Shown: positions 10,670-21,655 of the stretch, one piece after another
Position numbering within the stretch: the first letter of the stretch is position 1
How the letters are laid out: each line of letters begins with the position of its first letter
NCBI GenBank assembly: GCA_010094045.1
Contig: ML986708.1
Span: 82,857 to 146,856 of the forward strand
From: Lojkania enalia
Lineage: Eukaryota > Ascomycota > Dothideomycetes > Pleosporales
DNA: 64,000 nt
Direction: 5' to 3'
Translations under genes and position numbers: made by a program
The notes under the pieces: generated by a model
Told to the model about the DNA's origin: nothing
What the model saw: only the letters and a program-made list of their open reading frames with translations
Databases searched by the model: none

Positions 10670-10692
10670 AGGTGGCGCGCTCGCTTGTCACT
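10670..10692 (-). repeat. Right terminal inverted repeat of the deleted pogo-like element
   Basis: Read on the minus strand it begins AGTGACAAGCGAGCGCGCC and mirrors 9621-9643. It is followed by TA at 10693-10694. Confidence 0.85.
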
Positions 10693-10694
10693 TA

Positions 10695-12370
10695 CGTTAA
10701 AGGAATATAATCTAGAAGTCTTCTAGTGGTACGTAAGCCTTGCTCCCCTTCCGGACTCGCTCCGTTTTGTGAAACCAACGGTGCCTCTGATATAAATCCT
10801 TTTAGGCCACTTCTTGATTCAAGTAAACCTAACGCTAGCTCTATGCTAGCGATATTACTAGTGCTGAAGCTTTGACATAACACTCAATGCAAACTTCCCC
10901 GCTCGATGGCATTGCTGATCTGTTAGATAGGACGCCTAGTCACACGACACAGCTTGCTATTGTATCCCGAAACTCCGGGTCCGATCCAGGTTGGAGTAAA
11001 TGGCGCAAGCAATTAACCTACCCGGCCTAAGTTAAGAGGGCTATACGCCGAGCTCTATGAATTCGGACTTCATTCTGTAATATCTCCAGGGAGGGCCGCA
11101 AATCATCGATACAGAATGCTTAAGAGCAGCAGATAAGGGGGCTCGAAGTTTATGCCTCAATTGTCCTAACAACTCCGGCATCTAAAGTCTCCGCCACGGA
11201 TTTCAATTCGTCCGTGGCTTCGGGGTTCAATTTGTCACCCACTTAGGCGTTCGTTTACTAGTTGGCTAGTTTTGTCGTCCACTGCCGCGGCTCATAGCTA
11301 AAAATAACGCCATCAAAAAGCGTGGGCTTTCAAATTTCCTCGAATATATTGGCCAATATCCTCGCGTGGCATAGTTGCGGCATATAGATGAGCGGTCCAT
11401 TCAAAGGGCTGTTGCCCAAGAAGTGAATAGCTCTCAGCCAATCAGAAAAGACCCGGTCGGACTTCAGCTAGCGCCTTCGCTAAGGACTTTAGCATGGCCT
11501 CGTATTTTCCATCTGCCAACCCTGCGTGCATCACACACCCACCAGCCGGTAACACGACCTCGCAAACACTTGACAGACCAGCTGTAGCGTCGACAACTTT
11601 CTGTTCCCATCGCGCACGTCTTTTGTAGCAGGGCGAGAGTGGCACCCGTATCCGTCCGCACGCAGGCCGCCCGCCTGAAGGTGAAGGACGCCTTCTCGGT
11701 GCTCGAAGAGGGCGCAGGGGGTCACACCTGGCCAACAACTGCAGCTTTGGGGCCCCATGTGTAAGGCTGAAGAACTCATGGTCGGCATGCTGTGTTTTTG
11801 CTCAGCTCACGGTTCCCTGCGACCCATCACATGGCCGCCTCGGGTATCGTGGCATACTCCACTCCCGTCAGTCGCGAGACAGTAGCCGTTGTGAGGCTCC
11901 AGTACGCAAGCTGACATGAGCTGAACCGACTCGCTGACAGCTTCCTCGGACCTGGCCAGGAGGGCCGCATACTATCTGCAGTCACTTCCAACCTTTACAA
12001 TAAAGGAAGGCGCAAAAGCCTTCCTGAATACCAAACGAACCCAATGCCTGTTGTTGGCCCAGCATCCATCACACGCCATCGACAGCACATAGATCAACCA
12101 TCCACCACATCGACCACCCAAGGCATCCAAACATTTAGAATCTGCAAACGTGCTCTCTTCCATAGGCGGTCATGGAGTCCTAAGTATCTCTTGGAGCGGC
12201 GTTACTTGAGGCCAGCTGATGGTCGGTTCTAATGACGCCACCAATGTATCCAGCCATCCAGCTGAACTGCAATCGCTCTCGTGATGTACCAACATTTCTT
12301 GACTACAGCAGGAGTGTATAAGATGGTCTTGCCTAAATAATTTACTAACCTACAAGACGCTCACTAAAAA
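10695..12370. other. Gene-free stretch, about 1.7 kb
   Basis: No gene is supported. Open frames at minus 11442-11738 and minus 11531-11788 overlap one another in different registers and have no recognisable domain. The part near 10,940-11,060 (TCCCGAAACTCCGGG, a near-palindrome) hints at another old repeat, but I could not identify it. The last 250 bp hold the presumed promoter of the VPS62-family gene. Confidence 0.35.
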
Positions 12371-14003
12371 ATGGCTGAAACCAACAAGTTCAAGGCTCCT
12401 CCCGGAGTCCCACAGTACGTTCTGGATCATGGTAAGATTTTTGTGCATAGCCTTCCTACGCCCTTCTTATTCCCAGCACGATCCGCAAACCTTTTGGCGA
12501 GTTATTGCCTAGATTTGTTTTAGAAGCCGACAAGCCACAGCCGCGTTACGGTATTCCTTCACTATCGTATCTCCATCGTGTTTTGATATCGTCTATTTCG
12601 TATTTTTTAAGGACTCCCATCTATTTCCAAGCGAGAATTCAATGCATTGCTCTAACCTAACTTCTAGCCCCACTTCTCCACCTCTACAGCAAAGACCCAT
12701 ACTTCCCGTCTTCATTCGCCGCCACACTCCGCAATACGCGCCCGCAAATCAAATTCAAGGACATTTCGATCCCCGCCCCGCCTCTAACGCTCTCCAATCT
12801 CGATCAACTGAACAATGTTGGTGGCGGCGACATCTATCTCACTAGCAACGTTGACATCACTACAAACCCCAAGTGGCTTGAAGGCATTAAGCCGGACGCA
12901 AATGGAAGGACCGGCGAGGAAAAGACGTCCGTGATTATTGTTGTAGATAAGGGGAATGGCGTTCTTGATGCGTTTTATATGTACTTTTGGGCGTTCAATT
13001 GGGGTGGCATTGTTCTTGAGAAACAGCTCGGTAAGTTTTTTATTACGCATAAACAAATAATACGAAGAAAGAAAGAAATCTTCGACTTTGAACCTACCTT
13101 GAGCATGTCAAACTAGGCTTTCTTTGTGATCTAGTATGCTGATGCTCCAATAGGCGACCATGTGGGAGACTGGTAAGTTACCCGGCAATTTCGACCTCGG
13201 TTCAGCGCGGGTAGAAGAGAATAACGAAGGAAACAGGGAACACAACATGATACGCTTTGAAAACGGGAAGCCATCCGCAGTCTGGTTCTCGCAGCACGCC
13301 AACGGAGAAGCCTTCAAGTTCTCCATCCTCAAAAAAGACAAGTCTGGCAAGCGCGTAAGCTCTAAGCTCTCCATCCCAACACTTATCCTTCATAACCCCC
13401 CCACGGCACCACAACCCCCAGACAAATCTTCCACGCTATGTCTCATTTCAGAGAGGGGTGAAGATATTGGAGCGGGAAACGCTAACACATCTCCCCTAGC
13501 CCATCGTCTACGCAGCCAACGGCTCCCATGCCCTATTCCCTACCTCTGGCTCCCACGACCACACAATTCCTAACCTAAACCTACCCACCCCGCTCCTCCT
13601 TGTCGACACCACCGATGCCGGCCCCCTCTATGACCCCTTACCCTCCTCCTACTTCTACCGCTTCGCTAACCACACTTTCACCCCTTACGACGCTTCGGCC
13701 CCAACCGCCTTCCTCTACTTCCGCGGCCGCTGGGGCGACGAACAGTACCCTGATAGCGATAAGCGGCAGCAGCAGTTGGTAGGGAATAGGAAGTATACGG
13801 GGGGTCCGACCGGGCCGGTAGATAAGCAGCTTGAACGCAAGGAGATTTGGCCGCAGAATAGTTGGAGTGATGGGCAGAGGGTGAGGGGTAGTTTTGGGAT
13901 CATTGGCGTGGATTGGGAGGGTATTGGGAATAAGTTTAAGAAGTTGTTTGGGAAGGGCAAATCAGTCGTTAGGGTTAATGTTGCGGGCGAGGTACTGAAA
14001 TAA
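12371..14003 (+). CDS. VPS62: VPS62-family protein
   Basis: Five exons (12371-12431, 12668-13030, 13154-13172, 13237-13354, 13500-14003) make 355 codons and 354 residues. All junctions are GT-AG; introns are 236, 123, 64 and 145 bp. Exon 3 is only 19 bp but is required to read KQLGDHVGDWEHNMIRF, the conserved family block. Other landmarks are DAFYMYFWAFNWGG, KPSAVWFSQHANGEAF, IVYAANGSHALFPTSGSHDH and LYFRGRWGDEQYPD, followed by TGPVDKQLERKEIWPQNSW near the C-terminus. The family is named after a yeast vacuolar protein sorting gene; its biochemical role is poorly defined. No signal peptide is obvious. The first intron is long for this genome and could hide an alternative first exon. The gene converges on RPA190 with 196 bp between stops. 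Confidence 0.9.
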
Positions 14004-14199
14004 GGCATCATGGTGAATACGGGGGGATCGAGTTGTTTTTTGTTGATACGTCGTATATAATGTTTGGTCTAAAAGGACTTGTGATGGATGAGATATCTAA
14101 TAAGTGGCTGATTCGGAAGACATTTACTACAAGACTCGTATCATATACTATTGACGCAGGATGCCTTCCTTTGCTCTGGTAAATGTACGAATTCCTGGT
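14004..14199. other. Convergent 3' intergenic spacer
   Basis: 196 bp separate the stop codons of the VPS62-family gene (+) and RPA190 (-). Both 3' UTRs and polyadenylation signals must be packed here and may overlap. Confidence 0.4.
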
Positions 14200-17100
14200 C
14201 TACTCCTCGCTCTTCCTCCACTTCTTCTTCCTCTTTTCCTTCTTCTGCTTCTTCGAACTCCCCACATCAGTCTTCTGTGCACCCGCCTCCGCATCCTCAT
14301 CGACGTCCATTGCCTCAACTTCAGCCTCGGCCTCCCTAACTTCTTGCTTCAGCGGATCCACGACCCTTACCGGGGCTAGCACATCAAAACTCCCCGTGCC
14401 CGTACCTCCCAGCTTCCCTACCACAATCCTTGCACTCGGATTCAACAAATCATCCCAGTCCTTCTCCAACACCGCATCCCTCAAAAAGCCCACCGTAGTC
14501 TCAAAGCTCATCTTCATGAACGGGCTCACATTGCTCTTCATTCCGTTCCGATTAAACGGGGTGAAGCCACCGGCCTTGGTCATCGTGTCGGCGATGAGAT
14601 TGAGATGGCGGTTATCGACAGCAATGCCGTGACCGCTGAAGACGGCCTGCATTTCATGGACAATGGTAGCGCGGCAGGCTTCTACACCGTAGAGATGTAG
14701 CATGGCGACAATGTCGTTTGTGAAGATGCGGGTCGTGTCTAGGATGTGTGGGAACTCGCGCATAGCTATCAAATTCGCGCCCTCGGTGATGATTACTGGG
14801 ATTTCTTCTTCCCCTACTTTCTCCGAGGACAGGACGCCCTTTTCGATACCGGGGATGACGTGGATGGTAGCAAAGTCTGCGGCTGCTTCGACGTGATGCA
14901 ACATAAGGAGTTTGGCAGTCGAGGCGCTGAATTCGAAAGTTATCTCGCAGAATTGACCGGCTTTGTCATCAAAGTAGAAGTCAGAAATGTCGGCACAGAG
15001 CTTGCAGATGCGCTCGCGGCGAATATCCGAAGCTTCTTCGCGAGTGATGAGGGCTTCTTCGGCGTCGTCATCATTGTCTGATATTGCCGGCTCCGGGCTT
15101 GCACCGCGCGAAGGCTTGGGACTGCCACCGTACGTCTCGTCTTCAGAGACGCCTAGCGAGCCCTCGCGGCGGAGGCCTTCGGCGAATACCTGTTCGTCAT
15201 CGTCCGGAGCCTCGAACTCGACGCTATCTTCGCGTCGACCACGCTGTTTGACGTAGGTGGTATCAGCTTCGTCCTGACCATCATCGCTTTCATCGTCTTC
15301 TAGACCGCCTTCGTTGCCGGCATCGTCTAGTCGAATGGCCTGCTGCTCGACGTTGCCAGATGACTCGCCGATGATGGGTACTGCTGCTGACTTGGCCGCA
15401 GAAGCGCTGGATAGTGACTTGTTTGTAGACTTCTTTTTCAGATCGACCCGGACCATCTTCTGAAGGCGAGGGCAGAACTTCTTTTCCAACGACTCGGCGA
15501 CATCCCGGACCTTAATTGCATATTCTTGGCAGTACTCTTTAGTAGGGTAGAAGTCTAGACGGATCTTGAATTTCCTAGCTTGTGAGAATTGAGTGCTAGG
15601 ACCAAGCTTTTCGTTGATGGTGACTTTGTCTAGAACTGCTGATAGCGGAAGGCGACTTATGCTTTTGGCGAATTTCTCGCATTGCTCCTTGGGCAGTTCC
15701 GGATGAGGATATAGAGTCATCGCAGGTGTCGAGATCTTGGCACTTGCGGTCATGACGATTTCTCGTAGACGAGGAATGCCGAGTGTGACGTTCTTTGCGG
15801 CGTGCCCTGCCAAATGGAAGGTGTTGAGTGTCATTTGCGTCGACGGCTCTCCTATTGACTGCCCAGCTACCACACCTACGGCCTCGCCAGGCTCGATGAG
15901 CGACCTCAGATACTTGACGTCTAGCATGGCTTCGAAGCTCTTCTTGAGGACTACACCAATAGTATCACCCTTTTTCTTTTTGATAAGCTTGTCAGGGTTT
16001 TCGTCGCAGTACTGAAAGTTATTAGCACAGTCATTATACATAATCGTGTGAGACATACCCCTTTCTTGGCGGCGTAGAACTTTTCTGAAACGCTTCCACT
16101 GTATCGACTTGGCATGTAAACCGAGAGAGCAGGATCCATTGCTGAAATGTTGCCCGTTTTTCTCACCTTCTTAAAGGCGGCCTTGGTGTAGTCAGTTGCT
16201 TCCTGGCTGTGAACTTCAGTATAGCCCTCAGCAATGTTGAGAGACTGGTACATGGACATGAAGTTATCGGCCTGGAACTTGAAGTCGTTCAGATACTTTT
16301 GTTTTGTAGTATCCAACCCATCTTCTCCATAAAGAAATTGCACCATGCTGCCGTCTGAATCTCGCACTGAGGTATCGTATTCGACACGAAGACCTTCCAT
16401 ACCCTTGATGATACATCGTTGAAGATAACCAGAGCGGGAAGTTTTGACGGCGGTATCAATGAGGCCTTCACGGCCGGCCATGGTATGGAAGAAGTACTCC
16501 TGGGGCCGAATTCCAGTCAAGAAACGATTCACAACGTATCCGCCAGCACGAACGTTGGTTTCGAAGGGTTTGAAGCATGGAAGAGTTTTTCCGCTGATCA
16601 TTACTGGGACACGTCGACCTTCTAAAACCTGCTGTCCTAGGTTGCAGGAAATCTGGTTGGCATTGACTAGGCTTCCTTTGGCGCCGGATCCTGTCATGGC
16701 CTGCATTTGGTTCTTGGGAAAAGGCTTGATAAGCTTCTCTGGCAAACATGCTTGGGTTACTGCGGTCGAGATCTTTGCAGTAGCAGCATTGGAGAGCAAA
16801 TCAAGGCCATGGTGCTTCGATTCGTCCCGCAAAACTTGCTCCAACCGCTTCCGCAGCTCTCCATTTGTCGGAGCAATTTTTGTCGCGTCGAGGGTAACGT
16901 AGTTGGAAGCAACCTCAAAACCAACCCTTTCTGCCTCCATCAGCTTCTCCAACCGTGTGCGATCACCGTCTTTGGTGAGAATCAAGTCTTCAACACCACA
17001 AGAAAATGCTCGCATGTGAAGAAGCTTAGTGAGGAGTCGGCCAAGAACGCTGAGAACACGCCCGGCTATGGCATGACCGTAACTCTCGTAAATACCATTC

Positions 17101-19674
17101 ACCAGCCCACCGCCAGCAGGTCCAATCTGGCTCTTATCTAGAATCCCACAAAGAAGCTCACCGTCCTTGACAATGACGGTCTGTTCCTCGGAATTTGGCC
17201 CCCAAAATTTCGAATTTGTTTGGGACTTGGACGTCAGCGTCAGTCCTGGATACTCTGCGGGCTTGATGTTCTTCAGAATAGTAGTGACGATCTGCTTCCC
17301 AGTCCACAATGGCCGCGGTTTCACAATCGCAGGAGGAGCCGTGAGGAGCGAGCCAGACGTGGTGTGGCCATCCTCAGGTCGCAATGAGGAATAGAGGAGC
17401 TGTTGATATTCTTCTCGAGTGAAAAAAATATCTTTGTTGGTGAGCCATACGCTAATGGATATGTGATCTTGGATTAGACCCCTGAGAGGCTTCCCGGCAG
17501 TCGCTGAGAGATACTGATGGTCAGTGTCGGCGATTGTCGCTGCCTCGGCTCGAGCGATTTCATTCTGAGGGAAATGCATGTTCATCTCGTCACCGTCGAA
17601 ATCAGCGTTGTAAGTATTGCAGTTTGCGTAATGCATTCGAATCGTCTTCTCTCCTGGTAATACCCGGGCACGGTGGGCCATCATGGAGGGTTTGTGGAGT
17701 GTCGGTTGGCGGTTCATGATGACAATATCCCCGTTGTTCAAATGTCGATGGACCTTTTTATTTCTCGATCCGTTCACTCTTGTACTCGATGGTGCTAGGA
17801 GTTGGTTTGCAAGGGCCTGTCGTTCCTCGAAATTCTTTTTTCGTAATGCGATGACTTGACCGTGCTCGTTTTCGATCGCAACGGCTCCTGGCCACTTGTC
17901 TGGGCCATTGAGGACTGCCTCTTTTAAGTCGTAGAAGTTATGATTAGTCACAGGCTCTGGGTATGTCAACTTCTTTGCGAACACGGGAGGAACGCCGATC
18001 TCGTTCGTCTCGATGTTCGGATCTGGCGAGATGACACTACGTGCAGCAAAGTTGACACGCTTCCCCATCATGTTCTTGCGGAACAGACCTTCCTTTTTCT
18101 CGAGATTTTGTTTGATACCATCAGCATTCGCCCTCCCAGCTAGGCCTTGGACTGGATTAGCATCACGGTCGATGAGGGCATTGACTGAACCTTGAAGGTT
18201 CACCCAGGCGGTCTGTAGGTCGCTAAAATCGCGCCGGCGGAAGCCGGCTTCATTCTCCTGGCCTTTCATTTCGTTACTGATCTGGCGCATTGTATCGCAA
18301 GCGTTTAAGATATTCTTGTAGAGGGAATTCTTCGGGGACTCAGCTATTGAGTCACCCGTCCTGTCCTCCATCCTATAGCGATTTGGCGGGACAATGATTG
18401 CTTGCATGAAGAATATGTCCGGCGTAATTTCTGAACGGGACTTTGATCGCGAGTAAGGACTGTACACAAGCCGTAAAATCTCTGACTCAGTTTCGAACAG
18501 AAGGACCATGGATGCCCTGACCTCCGATGCGGTGAGGTAATCTTGAGAGTTTTCGGGAGCATTGATCATGCCGCTATTTCGCGGGGATTTTGTCATTGTC
18601 TCTGAGCTTATGAGCGTACCATCTGCTTCTTGCACGTCAAGTATTTCCAAGTCCTCATCGTCCGATGAAGAGAGTTCTAGATCGGCAACTGCTTCATCAG
18701 CATGTGGATGCTTCTTGTTCATTCTTTCGTCTCTTTTAGAAAGGATATCGAGCGGGTTGTATAGGTGTTTCTCCGTCTGAGCCATTATGGCCTTTTCTTT
18801 TCCGGACAGATTCTTGCGGAAAATCTTGATAGCGCGGTCTTTGCGGTATGTAGGATTAATGCTGGTTATTAAAAAAAAAAAAAAATTAGACAGTTGTGAC
18901 CCCTGCACGCAGAGTACTCACCCGCCGCAATTTCGACATTTTTTGCTCTTGCCCATCTCAACATAAAACTCCTTGATTACTTGTCGCCGAGCTTCGGCGA
19001 CAGCTTCATTCTTATACCTTGGCTGACGAGGGCTATTTTTTGATATACCGGCTCGCTTCATCACTTTCTTCACGTAGTCATTCCGCTGGCCAACAATGCC
19101 ATCTCCGTCCTCCTCGGATTCGCCGCCGTCATCTTCAATGCCTGTCTTCTGTCCCTTTGCACCTATGAAGTTTATGTGTTCGTGCATGTCATTTGCCTCT
19201 TGTACTAGCCCACACCTGATAAGACGGAGCTTTGAGACGTATTCGTTGATTTGGACACGGGAGAGCTTAAATTTATGGCAGTAACCACATTTGCCTCGGA
19301 GGAGACGGAGGAGCTGGTCCATGAAGGTAAGATGGTACACGGGCACAGGGAGATCGATATGGCCGCAATGGCCGGGGCAGCCAAGCAAGGTTGTCAAACC
19401 GCATGTCGAGCATCTAGCGACCGTCTTTTGTTAGTAATTTTCCCGGTGCATGGGGGTGAAGATATGAAAAGGAACTTGAAGCTTTAGCTTACGGGTTGTC
19501 CAAGAATGCCCCCAAGGCCGTATCATGGAGACCTCCAGGCACTGGGTGCAGCAACGAATCAAACGATGTCGGATTCGTTATACGCTTCACGGACAGTGCG
19601 CGCACGTCGTCGGCGGCGAGGAACCCAAAATCTACACCCGTAATGGTCGAGGAGACAGGCTGCGAGGTATTCAT
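14200..19674 (-). CDS. RPA190: DNA-directed RNA polymerase I largest subunit RPA190
   Basis: Exons 19674-19493, 19413-18922, 18861-16059 and 16011-14200 (introns 79, 60 and 47 bp) give 1,762 residues. It is the catalytic subunit of nucleolar RNA polymerase I, which transcribes the large rRNA precursor. The start reads [19 protein letters not shown], a Pol I-type N-terminus. An upstream in-frame Met at 19782 was rejected because family members begin here. The clamp zinc site [18 protein letters not shown] (about 62-79) is formed across intron 1, and CGYCHKF and CRNCGG follow. The catalytic Mg-binding loop [10 protein letters not shown] is at about 643-652. The funnel and bridge-helix region includes [20 protein letters not shown] and [19 protein letters not shown]. 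The acidic, Ser-rich insertion in the jaw ([12 protein letters not shown] onward) is typical of Pol I. A Lys-rich tail ends the protein. It diverges from PRP3. Confidence 0.97.
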
Positions 19675-19993
19675 GATGACTAGGAAGCCGGGCGCCGTAA
19701 TGGGCCTCCTGTCCCAAGCAGCAATGGGAACGAACCTACCAAGAGAGGGCAAGACCACTGAACTAGAAGTTTGGCGGGACAATTTTTTTGAGCTCGAGAG
19801 AAAGTTCCGCCGTGGTTTAGCCGCGGTTTAGCCGCCAAAGCAGGTGCCAAGAGCGGTGCACGGGGCAGTTTGACAATTTCGGTTCACTACCAGCTCTTCT
19901 CGCTGGCCTCTATCTCCTTGTCACCACAACACACCCGATTGCGACCCTGCCGCCGGACATACGTCTCCGCCACTAGCCCTCTCCATAGCCGGC
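19675..19993. promoter_or_regulatory. Bidirectional promoter region of RPA190 and PRP3
   Basis: 319 bp lie between the divergent start codons. The centre contains TTTTTTTGAGCTCGAGAG (about 19783-19800) and a duplicated CCGCGGTTTAGCC-like unit near 19810-19835. The shared spacing suggests the two growth-related genes may be co-regulated. Confidence 0.45.
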
Positions 19994-21655
19994 ATGGTTG
20001 AGAAGCGCCCTTATCCCGGCAGCCATGATGCTGAGAATGGCTCCAAGCGCCCGCGACCGGCGCCTTCCGCTGCCGTGGACGCAATCGCGGCGGCTAGGGC
20101 GAAGGCAGCTGCAAAAGCTGCTGAGATCAAAGCGCGTCATGGTAGTTCTGGTGCTCTCACGAATGGCGTCTCGGCGGCTGTCCAGCGACCTTCAACCCAA
20201 TCTCCAACTCCAGCTCCATCGGCTCCTGGTGATGGCAATGACCGTCTTGCTGCGATCAAGGCGCGCATTGCCGCATTGCAAGCTAGCCCACGCACAGCTT
20301 CGTCTCCGGATGCACCTCCTACGCAGACACTTACGCCAGTTTCCGAGCGGGACGGTTCCGGCTCACATGGGCGAAGTCTACGCGCCGATGGGGAGGACAC
20401 ACCACAGATCAAGGAGGGAACAGGTCCGCGGTTTGCAACGGCGCTTGGTAATCGCCAGACGGAGTCTCCTGCGCCCGGCGAAGATGTGAGGTCGCAATCA
20501 GAAGAGCTTGCCGAGAATCCGTACTTTGACCCCAAGAATGTTGCCACACCACGAGCCAGGCTCTCCCGAGGTCTCTTGTTCAACCAGCGCGGCAAATATC
20601 TGCACCAGGGTTCCAAATTACGTCAACAGTCTCGACTCGAGCAGATCAAATCCCAGATTGCCAGACAGGCTCGTCTAGCAGGACTGGATGAGAACTCTGA
20701 GCGCAACTTCCTTGTTCAAGCGCCTCCAGAGGTGGAGTGGTGGGATGAAGGGTTATTGGAGGAGAAGACGTACAACTGCACCGATGATCCGGGAAAAGTC
20801 AAAGTTGATGGCGATGATTCTATCGTTACCATATACGTGCAACATCCCGTTCTTCTGAAGGCGCCACAAGATCAGCTTCTCATACAAGTCAAGCCAATGT
20901 ACCTTACGACCAAGGAACAAGCCAAACTTCGAAGGATGCGCCGCGCTGCAGACCTCAAGGAACACCAAGCTAAGATTCGTCTGGGTCTCGAACCACCTCC
21001 ACCGCCGAAAGTAAAGCGAGGAAACATGATGCGCGTAATGGGTGAACAGGCTATTGCTGATCCCACAGCTGTGGAGATGCTAGTCGAGTCCCAAATTCAA
21101 GAACGACACGACCAGCATGTAAAGGCCAATGAAGACCGCAAGCTGACCAAAGAGCAACGGCATGCCAAAATTGCCGAAAATCAACAAAAAGATGCCAAAA
21201 AAGGACTTCATATGTGTGTATTCAAGATTGATTCGCTGGCTTTTGGAAAACACAGATATCAAATCGATCATAACGCCAAGGAGCATTCACTTACCGGTAT
21301 TACCATCTTCCATCCGAAAATGAACCTTGTCATCGTCGAGGGTGGCTCCTACTCGATCGAGAAGTACAAGAAACTGATGTTGCGCCGCATCAAATGGACC
21401 GAAAACGCCCCGCCTACTGAAGCCCAACAAGAGAGACAGGCTGCTGACCCGCAATGGATGAAATCGTTGGACGAGGGAGGCAAATTGAAGGATCTTTCGT
21501 TCAACAAATGCACGCTTGTATTCGAAGGCGAAATGAAGCAGCGGGCATTCCGCAAATGGGGATCCAAAGTCTGCGAAACGGACGGCGAGGCGAAGGAAGT
21601 GCTCTCTCGGAACAAGATTGACAGTCTTTGGGCACTGGCAAAGAGCTCGGAGTAA
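19994..21655 (+). CDS. PRP3: U4/U6 small nuclear ribonucleoprotein PRP3
   Basis: A single exon encodes 553 residues. PRP3 binds the U4/U6 duplex in the tri-snRNP and is needed for pre-mRNA splicing in the nucleus. The first 150 residues are Ala/Pro/Ser-rich, with charged helical runs (ARAKAAAKAAEIKARHG). The PRP3 core begins about residue 175 with NPYFDPKNVATPRARLSRGL and LFNQRGKYLHQGSKLRQQ and runs through PEVEWWDEGLLEEKTYN, TIYVQHPVLLKAP, PMYLTTKEQAKLRRMRRAA and IRLGLEPPPPPKVKRGNMMRV. The C-terminal DUF1115-type domain (about 410-545) includes KIDSLAFGKHRYQID, NLVIVEGGSYSIEKYKKLMLRRIKW and FRKWGSKVCETDGEA. An intronless gene for a splicing factor of this length is common in fungi. No damage is visible. 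Confidence 0.96.
   Translation: MVEKRPYPGSHDAENGSKRPRPAPSAAVDAIAAARAKAAAKAAEIKARHGSSGALTNGVSAAVQRPSTQSPTPAPSAPGDGNDRLAAIKARIAALQASPRTASSPDAPPTQTLTPVSERDGSGSHGRSLRADGEDTPQIKEGTGPRFATALGNRQTESPAPGEDVRSQSEELAENPYFDPKNVATPRARLSRGLLFNQRGKYLHQGSKLRQQSRLEQIKSQIARQARLAGLDENSERNFLVQAPPEVEWWDEGLLEEKTYNCTDDPGKVKVDGDDSIVTIYVQHPVLLKAPQDQLLIQVKPMYLTTKEQAKLRRMRRAADLKEHQAKIRLGLEPPPPPKVKRGNMMRVMGEQAIADPTAVEMLVESQIQERHDQHVKANEDRKLTKEQRHAKIAENQQKDAKKGLHMCVFKIDSLAFGKHRYQIDHNAKEHSLTGITIFHPKMNLVIVEGGSYSIEKYKKLMLRRIKWTENAPPTEAQQERQAADPQWMKSLDEGGKLKDLSFNKCTLVFEGEMKQRAFRKWGSKVCETDGEAKEVLSRNKIDSLWALAKSSE

Larger units (their letters stand above)
9621..10692 (-). mobile_element. Internally deleted pogo/Fot-like DNA transposon with TIRs and TA target duplication
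   Basis: The 1,072-bp element is bounded by 23-bp terminal inverted repeats (9621-9643 and 10670-10692). They differ at two positions, both G/A transitions. TA dinucleotides flank both sides (9619-9620 and 10693-10694), the target duplication expected of Tc1-mariner/pogo elements. Inside, on the minus strand, are the beginning and end of a DDE1-type transposase but not the catalytic middle, so the element is about half the 1.8-kb length of the relatives at 36-40 kb. It cannot move itself but could in principle be mobilised in trans. Mutation is milder than in the AT-rich block. Confidence 0.85.

Noticed and set aside
10930..11010. Possible tRNA gene (TCCGGGTCCGATCC resembles a B box)
   Set aside because: No matching A box or acceptor and anticodon stems could be formed.
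11442..11788. Two overlapping minus-strand frames of 85-98 codons
   Set aside because: They occupy the same DNA in different registers, with no recognised domain and no exon partners. GC-rich sequence gives such frames by chance.
14746..17394. Plus-strand frames of up to 152 codons
   Set aside because: They are antisense shadows of RPA190.
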